64,000 nucleotides of DNA, taken from Saxidomus purpurata. Its lineage: Eukaryota > Mollusca > Bivalvia > Venerida > Veneridae. Of this stretch, positions 12,150-24,546 are shown piece after piece. The translations under genes and the position numbers were made by a program. Under the pieces are notes generated by a model. That model had not been told where the DNA came from. It searched no databases and saw only the letters and a program-made list of their open reading frames with translations. The stretch lies in assembly GCA_022818135.1 (NCBI GenBank), contig JAFMSR010000008.1, forward strand, positions 11,503,399-11,567,398, written 5' to 3'. Each line of letters starts with the position of its first letter. Positions within the stretch are counted from its first letter, which is position 1.

Positions 12150-12890
12150 GTATGTGATATAATGCTTATATATTACCTATATTCGATTATTGCTGTACGG
12201 TATGGGGATATGCCAAACATGCACAAAAACGATAATTAAGAGCCAGAAAAGAGCAGCAAGAATTATTTTAAACTGACAATTACAAACTAGGTCTGTACAA
12301 ATGTTCCAAGAACTACAGTGGCTTTCTTTTCCACAGAGATGTAACTATCATAGTGCTTTACTTGTGTATAAATCTCAAAACAATTTAGCTCCAAGGTATA
12401 TTATCTGATCTTTTGAATTTTTCTAATAATCATATTTATAACGTTCAGCCTCTGAAAATCATCTTCAAACGAAGATATGTCGAACAAACTACTTAAAAAT
12501 AGTTTTAGTTATAGTAGTAAAAATGTTTGGAATAATATTTCTTCACAGGTCCGAAATCTATCAAGTCTTCGATCTTTTAACATTCATTACAAAAAAATGT
12601 ATTGAAATCAGAACTACCAGAAATACAATATTATTAGATTTTGAATTCAATTAGCATACTTACTGTTTTGCGTTACCTACGTGTGTAAGTAATTATTTTT
12701 AAGTGTTGTCGAAAAACTGTGTTATTTCTTTAAAATTTTTGTTTTGATTATATTTTTCCCAATCTTATTACAAGAAGGCCAAATTGAAAATATAATGCAA
12801 TATGGAATTGTCTGTGTAAATGTCATAATATGTTACCTTCTCAAAATAAAGAATTTATCATTATTATTATTATTACTATTATTATTATTG
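12150..12890 (+). mobile_element. LINE fragment, C-terminal reverse transcriptase region and 3' end
   Basis: Plus strand reads FDYCCTVWGYAKHAQK, then QKRAARII, ELQWLSF, SALLVYKSQNNLAPRY and FSYSSKNVWNNISSQVRNLS, in shifting frames with stops. This is the conserved region after the RT palm in CR1/Jockey-like LINEs. A (TTA)n tract forms the 3' tail at about 12860. Confidence 0.75.
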
Positions 12891-12961
12891 ATTACAATTT
12901 TATAGCAAGAATTATATTTTACAAGCCAAAATGGTAGAAGTACTATAAGGGCGACTACTTA

Positions 12962-13132
12962 AGAAATAATAAATGCCTCCCTGTATTTTATCGTTGAATA
13001 AAATATAGTCAGGAATTTGGATGCGTAGTAATTAAATCACGAGTGCGTAGCACGAGTGATTTAATCATTCGCATGCAAATGACTGACTGTATTTTATTCA
13101 ACGATAAAATATAGGGAACAATTTATTATTTC
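12962..13132. mobile_element. Foldback (MITE-like) element
   Basis: Inverted repeat: GAAATAATAAATGCCTCC and CTGTATTTTATCGTTGAATA on the left pair with the mirrored words at 13088-13132. The centre ATCACGAGTGCGTAGCACGA is itself symmetric. Related words recur at 13285-13350. Confidence 0.7.
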
Positions 13133-13389
13133 GATTCTAACACGTTATTTTCTTTGAAAACAATCCCGAACTTTATTTAACGCGTAGTAGTACACCATTG
13201 TAACCTTAAAACGCGAGATACGATTGGACGCGCTTGTTTACATACGTCACGTCGTTACGTCATTTACCGCACGTCGTCCTTGGAAAAACGTGCTGTATTT
13301 TATCGTAAAATAAAATACAGGCTTTTCCCTATATGTTTATATAGGAAAAGCAGCCGCTTGTGTTAGAATATGTCATAAGTTACAATCAT

Positions 13390-14485
13390 CATATACCACA
13401 TAGCAAAGGTTGACATAAAGTTCTACACACTCTTGCGGCCGCTCTTAATAAAATATGTCTTACATACTTTCTATATAGTTTTTCATATGCACAAAGCCAT
13501 AAGTGACAAACATTTCATTCTCAAACTGAGTCGAGCCTTAGAAAGGTTTTATAATCACAATTGTATATAATATAACATTACTAGAAGTGTTCATATAGAT
13601 CTAGTTACAAGTCTCCACATCTGCATGTTTACATTATTGCAGAAATCTATGATTTAAGTCACAGTGGGTCTATGACAAAATCTCGACAGACAAAACACCG
13701 ACGCTACCAAAATGTTGATAATAAGCCGACCTTTAAAATAATCCGCTTAGGAAAATAAGCCACCAATATCTTGCAGTGAAAATGGATCTGAAAATCAGCC
13801 GGACGCCAGTATTTTCTATAGGAAGAACAGGGATGAAACTTTGATAAAATAAGAATATTGTTTATACTAAAATAAACGATGTTCTTTTACTTTATTTACA
13901 CAATTTTGCATAAAACAGTGATACAAACATTTACTGTTACAGTTAACATTAATCAGTCTACATTTAAATATAGCTGCCAGAAAAATATTGGAGATCCTTG
14001 GTTAACATTCCGTTAAAAGTAATACTTATTGTTATAATGAGAGTTTATCCAATTCCATCTCATAGCACTCCCTTATTGATATAAGATATCGACTAGATTT
14101 ATCCAATGTATCATTAGCCAGTAATATAAAGTGGCCGTTATAATGTTTTATGTCATGGTAAATACATAACAGGCATCATTGTAGTAAGTACATATAAGTA
14201 AAGTTAAAGTTTCAGACATTTTACTAGTATTTAGATATACACCTAGAAAAAAGTTAAGCACCCCCTGGAAGTTATGATAAAAAAATTCTTTCATTAAATC
14301 ACCTTCAAATAAAAGAAGGAAAAAATGCTGTAAATCATTACAGCAACCCTCTGCACGAACTGCAAACAGTTTTGCCCTGTGAGTGTAAGCAGATTGTCTT
14401 AAAAAAGACCCGAGGCTCATATGAAGGCAGAATAGTCAGGGTTAGGATGGTCGACCTGGCACAGTTAAGGTTTACACTGCTACTA
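13390..14485. other. No gene seen
   Basis: AT-rich, no coding signal. Contains AGTTAAGCACCCCCTGGAAG at about 14250, a word that recurs inverted near 18620 and marks a small dispersed repeat. Confidence 0.5.
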
Positions 14486-14489
14486 AGCG

Positions 14490-14546
<57 letters not shown>
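14490..14546. repeat. (ATA)n microsatellite
   Basis: About 19 uninterrupted trinucleotide units, at the tail of the minus-strand LINE. Confidence 0.95.
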
Positions 14547-14548
<2 letters not shown>

Positions 14549-15678
14549 AAGCTTTATTTACTGAAGTTTAACACATTAAGACATGCAAAACATTATCTTA
14601 TTTTCAATGTGGACTTCAAAAAAAGAAAAGAAAAAAAAGAAACAATCCTGAGATAAAAATGGCATCCTGAATCAAAACATAAATAAACCCGACAAACACT
14701 CATCTTTTAACTAATGATGGATGCATTTACACAGTGGAAAAAGTAATAATCAGTCACACATATTTCAGTTTAACAGTTAAACACAATAGTAAAATGTTTT
14801 TAAACATCAGAATTTGTTTAATTCATATATAAAACATATCCAAGGAACACGTTAAAGCCGGCTTATTTAAGATAATCCTCGCAGCCCTTTTTGAATCTTA
14901 AGAATTTTGTTTACATCTGATTTTGAACTTATCTCCTTGCCTCAAACTGTACAACAGTAGTCAACACATGGCAATATGTGCATCAAAATACATCTACTTC
15001 ATATCATCAGACAAGTAAAAAAAGCATTTGCTTTAACAGCGCTATTTTAGAATTTAGTTTACTGCATACCTTGGATATTTGATTTTTCTATGAAAAAGTA
15101 TTGTCAATTAAAACACCAAGAACTTTGTGCACCTTAACATTTTCAAGAGAATTTTATTCTACCGACAGATGCATTTCTTGGGCATTCATTATTTTGTATT
15201 TTGTTGACATAAGCATACACTTTGATTATCTAGGTGTAAAGACATATTGTTTAGTTTACACCATCTAGTAATTTCATGTAAATTTTCTTGAAGATTAGCT
15301 TCGATATTATTTATGCTGCAGTGTGATTTATAGATAGTCGAATCGTCTGCATAAAGGTCAATGTTAATTGTCTGGGAGGATAAAGCTATGTCATTTATAT
15401 AAATAAGGAATAATAAAGGACCAAGGATCGAACCCTGTTGAACACCGAAGTTGATGGGTAATTTTTCTGAATAAGAATTGTTTACCTAAAGTTTTTGTTT
15501 CCTGTTACTTAGATATGACTCGAAAAGTTTAACTGTTCTTTCGGAGAAATGGTACAGTTTTGTTTATGCAATAATATTTGGTGATCAACAAGATCAAAAC
15601 CCTTTCTAAAGTCAAGAAACACTGTCCCCACACACTTTCCACAGTCAATGTCTTTCAGCCAAGTGTCTACTAGTCTAC

Positions 15679-15680
<2 letters not shown>
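14490..15680 (-). mobile_element. LINE fragment, reverse transcriptase (minus strand)
   Basis: Minus strand reads FLDFRKGFDLVDHQILL, then [20 protein letters not shown] and LYADDSTIYKS, the classic RT blocks of CR1/Jockey-like elements. Later part has stops and frame changes. The (AAT)n run at 14490-14546 is its 3' tail. Dead copy. Confidence 0.85.
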
Positions 15681-15722
<42 letters not shown>

Positions 15723-15739
15723 TAATAATAATAATAATT
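15680..15739. repeat. (TAA)n microsatellite
   Basis: About 20 units with one interruption, abutting the 5'-truncated end of the LINE fragment. Confidence 0.95.
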
Positions 15740-16307
15740 TTGATTATGTAACAAATATAATTTATATAGATCCAATTCGATAAAGCTTCTATTATCGGAA
15801 AATCCCATTGCAACGTTTTAGGTAAGAAATAGTATTGCGATTAATACGTTTATTGATGTATTGGATAAAAAACGGCGCCTATTCGAAAAGCCACCATGGC
15901 GTAGGGAATAAGGTGTCTGAATTCGGACCAATTATGCATTGTCGCCGCAAGACAACGTATAGCCGGAATGCATTTTATAAAGTTTCGTTAGATTCTTTAT
16001 ATTCCCCATTTTTGGGAGGGGGGGTGGCTGTTTCATGACCATTCTACTTATTACTTTTCATTATAAATTAATTAACCTTCATAACAGTTATTTTTACAAT
16101 TTCTGCACATTTACAGGCTTTAGCACATTTGTTTTCTGCCATAATCTTGATCTACATGGTTTTTCTTTTTCAAACTTCTTTTTTCTACCCTCAAGTGTAT
16201 AGATATAACTATGAGTTCATTTCACATTTACTTCTAATAAAAACCTGTACATTTCGTGAATAGTCAATAGTCTAACATGAATGCAAAATCTGAAGAAAAA
16301 AATCCGC

Positions 16308-16382
16308 AGCCAGGACTTGAACTCGTGATACCAAATTTCGACGGCCGCCTATTTATCCACTACGCTACACGTCTTTGGTGAT
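16308..16382 (-). mobile_element. tRNA-like sequence, SINE head or tRNA pseudogene
   Basis: Minus strand has TGTAGCGTAGTGGATAAAT (A-box-like), CACGAGTTCAAGTCCTGG (B-box-like) and a T run after it. The acceptor and T stems do not pair well, so a working tRNA is unlikely. Confidence 0.45.
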
Positions 16383-16499
16383 ATGTCAAGATTCTACTTG
16401 CGTACATATACCTTTTCAAACAAAGTACGAAGGGATAATTTTACACCTGACTACCTTTTATCCCCTGTTTATTTAAACATGATAATAGTAGAAATATCG

Positions 16500-16740
16500 A
16501 ATTTTACCTATAATTCTTTTTGAACAACGTTACAGATTTAGAGTGACGAATATTCACTGGAATGTTATTCCAAATGTGTACTGCAGCATATGAAAATGAA
16601 GATTTTAATATATTTGTTTTATGTTTAGGTAAAGACAGGTTATTGTAATTAATGGATCTAAGATTGTAGACTTCATTGCTGGAAAACGTTAACAAGTTAC
16701 ATATATATATTGGCACTAGTTTTTTTAAATAGTTTTATAA
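16500..16740 (-). mobile_element. LINE fragment, C-terminal end (minus strand)
   Basis: Minus strand encodes LPKHKTNILKSSFSYAAVHI then WNNIPVNIRHSKSVTLFKKN, the FSYxAxxxWNxLPxxIR block that ends many LINE RT proteins. A 70-codon remnant only. Confidence 0.75.
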
Positions 16741-16792
16741 ACAACAAGCGCAATGTGATATTTAATTCTATTCGAATAGCTAAGCATGCATG

Positions 16793-16857
16793 GCTCTTCT
16801 ATGTGCCAGTTTTGTCCGTTTCTTAATATAACGGACAAAACTGGCACATAAAAGAGC
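16793..16857. repeat. Short palindrome
   Basis: Arms of 28 bases (core GTGCCAGTTTTGTCCGTT) around a 9-base centre. Probably a foldback remnant. Confidence 0.8.
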
Positions 16858-16859
16858 AA

Positions 16860-18860
16860 AGAAGTACGAAGTACGGATGTCATCTGAAGACTCAAAATTG
16901 CATTTTTGTTAAGTTAGCATACCACATTTCAAACACTGCAGACAATTTAACTGTGCTATGTGCGAATAACAACTGTAAACATGCGCTTTGGGAAAGTAGT
17001 GCAAGACAGACCAGATCAATCTTTTGTTTGAATGTCGCATACGATAAGAACATATTACAAATAAAAACAGTACATACAACTTCAAACGATTGCAGAAAGG
17101 TCTATAGCTTACGGGCTGCATTACACATTTTTTTCTGTTTTAGAAATTACTGCGCTATTAGCTGATTACGAAAGATAATCATATGCAAAAAAGTACGGAT
17201 ATTTACGGAAACGTACGGAATTCCATATAAGAGTTTGTAGTTTGATTTTCAAATTTCTGATGTTATTTCATTGACAACTTTCTTATTTACGAACGATTAC
17301 ATATATATTTATCTAAAAATAAATTTCTTTAAAAAAAGATACAATTTACGTACAGTCCCGAGAAGGAACTCACATGATCAAAATCACCCGCCATTTATCG
17401 AGGACGCTGCATGTCAAGGCCCAGTGAACGGTTTCACCGATTACAACTACAAGGTAACCAAGAATCATTTTTGGTTTTCCCTGTTATACACATTGTACAG
17501 TACTGTATTTATCTTTCATTGTTGGTATTGCTTTGTTTATTTCTGTTTCAAGGTCTTGTCCTTGGTACACAATAATTTTCGATCCACATCATCAGATATC
17601 GCTTGAAGTTGAACAAAGCGCAGATTTAAATATTTTTATTGTTCTCTCAAACAATTGATATTGTTGACCATGTGATTATTTTTCATTTAACGTACGTTTT
17701 ATAATGAAACAAACTTCCCTGCCACCCATATATTTGTGAATCATTCATTCTGTGTCATATACTAAATTTCGCCCTATGCACATTTCGACCCGTGCTTTAG
17801 GTAAGGTTCAGCGTAAGGTCAGATGATCCAATTGCAGTCCGGATCAGGGATTGGCTAAACAAAGTACAGGGAAAACCGTAAGATTAAATGAGGCATTACC
17901 TGATTGGTAGAAAAGGTTGTGTTTACAAATGAAAAATACTCATTTGAAAAATAAAAAGCAATGTCTTCTGCACGCGAATGAATATTTTAGGACTGGTTAT
18001 CATAGTAAATAACACTGAAATCACCATATGAATAGAAGGTGTACACATGCGGTTTAGACCCCTAAATCTCACCTGACTGAATGGGGTGGTTGTCTTCCTT
18101 GCCAAATTGTAAAAGACTGGGTTGGTCATGCCCATATAAAAACAGCATTTTCTGGTGTCTGAGAGACTATTCTGTTCGAAATAAGCAATTTCATTGGTCA
18201 ACACTCTTTAGGTGGGTATGATACAGGGTCACCTTTTGACTAGATTTATAATGTAAGTCAATGGTGAAAACAATAGGAGTATCTGGCATAAATCACGAAG
18301 GTCAAAAGTTGTTTTAGGGGAGTTAATCTGTAGCCCCAAAGCCTTCAGCGCTCACAGCGCTTTGATTTACTCTAATTCGCCACCTAAAATCTTCCTATGA
18401 CCTCTGCAGTTCCATACTTAAATGTGTTTTTGATTTCGGATAAAACGGCACCCGTTGATTGTTCAACAATATCACCCGAAAAGCCCAACAAGTCATTACA
18501 GTTTTGACGTTTTCTGTTTTCCAGAGGCTTGCTGTTACGGGTTACATTCTTCTTCCCTAGCTCAGTTTGATGGTATTTTTATGATAAAGCTTCGTACGAT
18601 AAGTCAATCTAAAACTTTCAGGGGGTGCTTAACTTTTTTCTTTGTGTATATTTTAGAAAAGCACGGCATATCTTAAGCATTCTACATAGATGTACCACTT
18701 GGAATGCCGGTTCCAGAATGTAGATTTCTTACGTAAATTAATAAGTACATACCAGGACAAAAGAATTGGAATACGTTATAGAAAAGCAAAGAAAAACCCA
18801 GACAAGATTAAATTGTAAAGAAGTGACCGATTTATTTCCCTTGCATATGAAACTTGTTTT
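16860..18860. other. No convincing gene
   Basis: Short open frames only. A stretch at 17340-17453 ending in AAG|GTAACC reads ACQGPVNGFTDYNYK, but it lacks a good acceptor and any partner exon. Confidence 0.4.
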
Positions 18861-18867
18861 CTTGGAA

Positions 18868-19306
<439 letters not shown>

Positions 19307-19624
19307 TACTACTAATAATAATTTTAATAATTATATAGTTGTATATCATTTGCCAATGCCAAAATTTATGCGAACTTGTATAAAGTTCTTAGAAAAATGA
19401 GAACAAAGAATCCCTAAAATACATATTGACATATATACTAAGGACCTTGGGGGAGTGGTATTAACTAAATTATGCACATCATAGTTAGCGTTTGCAGCAC
19501 TTAGCATACTTTTCTTTACTTGACATTTTAATCTCTATAATAAAAATAATAATAATAAAAAAATCAAATTATAATATAATGACTATTAATTAATCATAAT
19601 TGTTTTGGATTATATGTTATATAT

Positions 19625-19730
19625 TGCCTGTACATACAAAACGGATTTTTTCTGTCAAGCTGTATGTGATGGCTGAATAATGGCTGTATTTTTGACAGAA
19701 TATTTATAGGTGTATAATAAAGCGATTTAT
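19625..19730 (+). repeat. Dispersed repeat E
   Basis: Contains CGGATTTTTTCTGTCA, ATGGCTGTATTTTTGACAGA and ATATTTATAGGTGTATAATA. The same words in the same order occur on the minus strand at 37985-38095. Probably a MITE family. Confidence 0.55.
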
Positions 19731-19799
19731 TACAAAAAAGCCTCTATGTTGATTATTTGTGATAAAATGAAGCATTTTTCGATATTATGTTGTTCTTCA

Positions 19800-20790
19800 A
19801 AATTGTATTTATTTATCATTTTGCGTTCATTGAACACATTATTTATGTTTAGATAATATACTCTGATAGATGTAGGGAATGCCCCTTTAAATTGGTCACA
19901 TGTATAGAAAACACTTGATAGATAAGTAAGTAAGATAATTTAGGTAATAAGTAAAAACGGAAAACTAAACGTGCGCTTCTCGCAATTTTCTTTGCATGTT
20001 GGATGTGTACGCTTAGTCATACGGTGATATGTTTGTAAATAACTCAATTTTTAGTATTTTCATGTTTAGGCAACGGTATATAAAAGTAGAGTTTGTTAGT
20101 AATCACGTAATGATGAGTTATAACCGACCGACGGTTCCGTATGATGTTTTGAAGTTCTGCACATAAATTGTTGTTGTACGCAGGATATCCTGTTTCACCC
20201 GAAATCTTTTGTAGTTTTTTCAAAACAGACTGCTCGCTCTGTTATTAATTCGAGATTAGGCCAAAACAATATGTGTGTCTCCGGTCTCCTTTATACTGCC
20301 AACTGCAAACTTTTTCACATGAAAATGATCAGAAAGAATACCTTTTAAGTGTTTCGAGCAAAATAAAAGTCAAAACAACATTTGAATATTTATAAAAAAA
20401 GATGCCGAACGACCGATAATAATAAAAAAAAATTAAATGACACCCGAAACACACATACATTTTTGGCTTTTAACAAATCTTTTCAACCTTACATTTTCCT
20501 ATCATTTGCCATTGTCTTTTCAAAATAGTTTCTAGTTTTTCATTAACTGCGTCCTATTTTTTACGCAATTCCCTGAAAATGCAACAACAGTTCTCACGAA
20601 ATTGAAATGTTTACCAGAATTATGTTCAGGATATAACTGTTACTACTCATTTGCATTATTTAAACATTATCTAATAAAAACATATTACTCACTATTGACT
20701 CACAAAATCAACGCTGATGAAAAATGCTAGGAGGAATAGGGGTGATATATTAGATTACATTCAGTGACATTATAACCTCTTAAAACTAGG
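19800..20790. other. No gene seen
   Basis: AT-rich spacer. First 90 bp repeat the 3583-3665 sequence. No other structure recognised. Confidence 0.5.
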
Positions 20791-20791
20791 G

Positions 20792-20839
20792 ATGGGTGTG
20801 TGTGTGGGGGCGGGGGCAGGGGGGGCAGGGGGGGGGCGG
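20792..20839 (+). repeat. G-rich tract with G-quadruplex potential
   Basis: Several G runs of four to nine within 48 bases, including GGGGGCGGGGGCAGGGG. Plus strand meets the usual four-run rule. Confidence 0.7.
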
Positions 20840-21094
20840 CTAATTTATACAGATGTTATTTTTTCACCTGAGGAACGTACTGAATGCTTAGTGATTCTCT
20901 GTCCTGACGCCTCCCAAACATTGTTGATGATAGTTATTAATTACCAGTTTACAAATTACATGTTCGTCCAGTCAGTAAGTGAAGTTCTTAAAAAACTTAA
21001 AATAATGGCAGGGGAATTCTCAGTGTTAAAGTGTTCATACCGTGTCATAAAACACATCACTCTAATAACCACATGCATGAATATTGCACTAACA

Positions 21095-22611
21095 AGGTGT
21101 GTTATATTGTCACAGGAATGTGTTATTATGTCAAACAACAATGCTATCTTCTTAAAGTGGTGTATTGTTATGTCAAACACCCATGCTATCTTCTTAAAGT
21201 GGTATATTATCATGTCAAACACCCATGCTATCTTCTTAAAGTGGTGTATTATCATGTCAAAGTGACGTGATATTATGTCAAACACCCATATTATTTTCTT
21301 AAAGTGGTGTATTATCATGTCAAAGTGACGTGATATTATGTCAAACAGCCATGTTATCTTCATAAAGTGATGTATTATCATGTCAAAGTGACGTGTTATT
21401 ATGTCAAACACCCATACTATTTTCTTTAAGTGGTGTATTATCATGTCAAAGTGACGAGTTATTATGTCAAACAGCCATGCTATCTTCTTAAAGTGGTGTG
21501 TTATCATGTCAAAGTAACGTGTTATTATGTCAAACAACAATGCTATCTTCTTTAAGTTGTGTGTTATCTAGTCAAAGTGTTATCATGTCAAACAACCATG
21601 TTGTCTTCTTTAAGTGGTGTATAATCATGTCAAAGGAAGGTGTTTTTATGTTAAACACCCATGCTATTTTCTTCAAGTGGTCTGTTATTATTTCAAAGTG
21701 ACATGCTATTATGTCAATCAGCCATGCTATATTCTTAAAGTGGTGTATTATCATGTCAAAGTGAAGTGTTCTTATGTAAAAAAACAAAACATGTTGTCTT
21801 TTTTTAAAGTGGTATGTTATCATGTCAAAGTGACGTGTTTTTATGTCAAACAACCATGTTATTTTCTTAAAGTGGTGTGTTATCATGTCAAAGTGACGTG
21901 TTATTATGTCATACAACAAAGTTGTCTTCCATAAGTGGTATATTATCATATCAAACTTACGTGTTATTATGTCATACAACAATGTTGTCTTCCTTAAGTG
22001 GTATATTATGATGTCAAAGTGACGTGTTATTATGTCAAACAACAATGTTGTCTTCTTTAAGTGGTAAGTTATCATGTCAAAGTGACGTGCTATTATGATA
22101 AAACGTCACGCTATTTTTTTTAAGTCTTGAGTTATCTTGTCAAAGGAAGGCGATTTTATGTATAACAACAATACTCTCTTCTTAAAGTGGTGTATTATCA
22201 TGTCAAAGTGACGTGTTATTATGTCAAATTATAATGTTGTTTTCTTTGAGTGGTATGTTACTATGTCAAAGTGATCACTTTGTCAAACAGTCATCCAATC
22301 TTCTTAACGTGGTGTGTTATCTTGTCAAAGTGATATCATGTCAAACAGTCATGCTATCGTCTTAAAGTGGTGTGCTATCTTGTCTAAGTAACGCGATATT
22401 ATATCAAACAATCATGCTGTCTTCTTAAAGTCTTGTGTTATCTTGTTTAAGTAACGTGATATTATGTCAAACAGTCATGCTATCTTCTTGAAGTTGTGTG
22501 TTATTTTGTCTAAGTAACTTGATATAATGTCAAACAGTCATGCTGTCTTCTTAAAGTCTTGTGTTATCTTTCTAAGTAACGTGATATTATGTTAAACAGT
22601 CATGCTACTAG
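21095..22611. repeat. 63-bp minisatellite
   Basis: Tandem units of 63 bp (for example unit starts at 21241 and 21304) built on ATGTCAAAGTGACGTG and TTATTATGTCAAACA. The first units are 42 bp (starts at 21157, 21199, 21241), lacking a 21-bp block. Both lengths are multiples of 21 and keep reading frames open on either strand; there is no other sign of coding. Confidence 0.95.
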
Positions 22612-22943
22612 TGACGTAACGTTATAAACAATGTGACGTCACGTTATAAACAATGTGACGTCACTTTCCCATACATAACATCTAAAGAATGTTTGTTTTG
22701 TACATCAAAATGCATCATTTCGGTACGTTTGTTTTTAAATATCTATTTCAAAGTGCAAGACGGTATGCAAGAAAAAGTTTCTTCCGTGAAGATATCCGTG
22801 AGATATTTGGTTCAGATGGAAATATCCGTCACTTCGGGTAACTGTTTCGCGGGAACTCGGCAGAGCCTCGTTCCCGCCAAAACAGTTACCCGAAGTGACG
22901 GATATTTCCATCTGAACCTCGTGCTCATATAAGAAACTAATAA
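22612..22943. mobile_element. Interspersed repeat D, copy with long central hairpin, inserted in a minisatellite
   Basis: Same family as 7180-7405. It interrupts the 63-bp minisatellite, which continues on both sides. Contains an inverted repeat with arms 22809-22856 and 22870-22918 around a 13-base loop. Confidence 0.75.
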
Positions 22944-23240
22944 TCTTCTTGAAGTGGTGTGCAATTTTGTCTAAGCGACGTTATTTTATGTCATATAGTC
23001 ATTGTATCTTCTTTAAGTCGTGTTCGACATAATAACACGTCATTTAGACAAGAAAACACAATACTTTAAGAATATAGCATGACTGTTTTACATAACATGG
23101 CACGTTGACAGGATAACATAACACTTAAGAAGATATAACGGTTCAAGAACAAGACATAAATACTATTTGAGAAGATAGAAAACCACTTTAACAAGACAAG
23201 ACACTCTGTTAACAAGACAACTTGTAATGTATCAAATAAG
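22944..23240. repeat. 63-bp minisatellite, continuation with inverted part
   Basis: Past the inserted repeat D, one or two units continue in the original sense to about 23028. From there the units are reverse-complemented (GACATAATAACACGTCA, ATAGCATGACTG, TTAAGAAGATA). Confidence 0.7.
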
Positions 23241-23244
23241 ATAG

Positions 23245-24060
23245 CTGCGGCGTTCCATAAATATGGAAAGTGCACTTTTTCTTTGATGGTAAATTCTGCT
23301 TATTCATCTTAATGTTTATTAATTTAACACATATATTACTTTTTAACATATTTAAATTTTTTGGGAATTAAAACTGCCTGTACAACATTACAAAATGTCA
23401 GTCAGACAACGGCAACATTGTTCAAGATTGATAAAGCCGACTTAATGTCATTTTGCCGTAGTTTTTAGCAATTGAGTAAGGCTGTAGAAAGTGCTAGAAA
23501 GGTTTACTGCAACTTACAGTTCCAAATAAAATACAATATTCACATCTTGTATTGATTTCTACAGTAGAAATGCTTTAATCTACACTATTAAATCTTTAAA
23601 TTGCTTGTTATAAGAAAACATTGTTCCCCAGATCCATCAGACCGCTTTAAATTAGCTTTTGACATTTTCTTGAATTTATTTAGTTAAATAGATTCGCAAG
23701 GGTTCGCGGAAGATCAAGGTCACAGTTTGTTATGGATTACATAAATCTAGTATGGTTTTGAAATAATGTTTAGATAATATAGAAGTAAACAGATACCAAC
23801 AAGACATGATGATCTATTATCATTTTAATCATAGGGCAGCGTTACGGAAGGTTGTTAATTTGTCATTTCTGTAAATCAAGATTTCTGTAACTGAATGTTA
23901 CTGTTCAGATATATACACATAATAAGGGTACCGGTAGAGTGATATGTAGATGTTCTCATAAACACATACACATTAAACACAATTGGTCAACACTGAGTCC
24001 AGTCCAGGAGTACAAGGTCCTATGAGGGTCATTCAGTAAAATTTAGTTAATATCTACATA
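23245..24060. other. No gene seen
   Basis: AT-rich spacer before gene 2. No motif recognised apart from the X-box-like site just downstream. Confidence 0.5.
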
Positions 24061-24071
24061 ATTTAACTCTG

Positions 24072-24085
24072 GTTGCTATGGCAAC
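24072..24085. promoter_or_regulatory. X-box-like palindrome (RFX site) upstream of gene 2
   Basis: GTTGCTATGGCAAC, an inverted repeat matching the RFX-type X-box form GTTGCY-RGCAAC with one mismatch in symmetry. It lies about 390 bp upstream of the gene 2 start codon. Function is inferred only from the motif. Confidence 0.4.
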
Positions 24086-24223
24086 CAAACGTTAGTGCCA
24101 TGACAACAAAAAGAAAACAAAATACAATTTAAAAGAATTCATTCTAAATAAATCTTATCAATGATAGCAATCCTGGTCGACACTCTTCATTTATATGTGA
24201 AATTTATTTCACTGATACCATCT

Positions 24224-24230
24224 TATATAA
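24224..24230 (+). promoter_or_regulatory. Possible TATA box of gene 2
   Basis: TATATAA about 240 bp upstream of the start codon and downstream of the X-box-like motif. AT-rich context makes this weak. Confidence 0.2.
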
Positions 24231-24471
24231 TTGAGACAAATCTTGTTTAAGAGTACTGAACTAGAAAAGAAGTTTAGTAGAAGTAAGTTTACCCCTGTGT
24301 TGCTCTTTTCGTAGCTGTTGTTTATAAGAGCACTGAAGTATAAGTTCCGGAGTATGTGTTTATGCATAACAATACTGACGGATGCACATTTGTCTAACTT
24401 GAAGTATCGGCGAAAGAAATATATTTGTGTTTTATATAGTTTATCAGTTTTGCTTAGTTTTGTGCCTAAAA

Positions 24472-24546
24472 ATGAAAAACTTAAAATTATTTTATTTGGG
24501 AATTATATTTCCTGTTTTTCTTCAAGGGATTTTATCATACCCTATG
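24472..24546 (+). CDS. Gene 2 exon 1: signal peptide
   Basis: 25 codons from ATG at 24472 to ATG|GTAAGG. Sequence starts MKNLKLFYLG, continues with a hydrophobic core and ends ILSYPM, giving a plausible cleavage after ILS. It joins in phase 0 to the next exon. This ATG is the only one in the exon that yields a signal peptide in frame. Confidence 0.7.

Noticed and set aside
16308..16382. Functional tRNA gene
   Set aside because: Promoter-like boxes are present but the acceptor and T stems do not pair.
17340..17453. Possible Cys/Gly-rich exon
   Set aside because: Poor acceptor, only one cysteine, and no neighbouring exon of a recognisable gene.
21095..22611. CRISPR-like array
   Set aside because: Units are contiguous and similar throughout with no unique spacers; eukaryotic minisatellite.
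24318..24471. Longer gene 2 start using upstream in-frame Met codons
   Set aside because: The ATG at 24472 gives a compact signal peptide; upstream Met codons would bury it behind a basic stretch or are in other frames.
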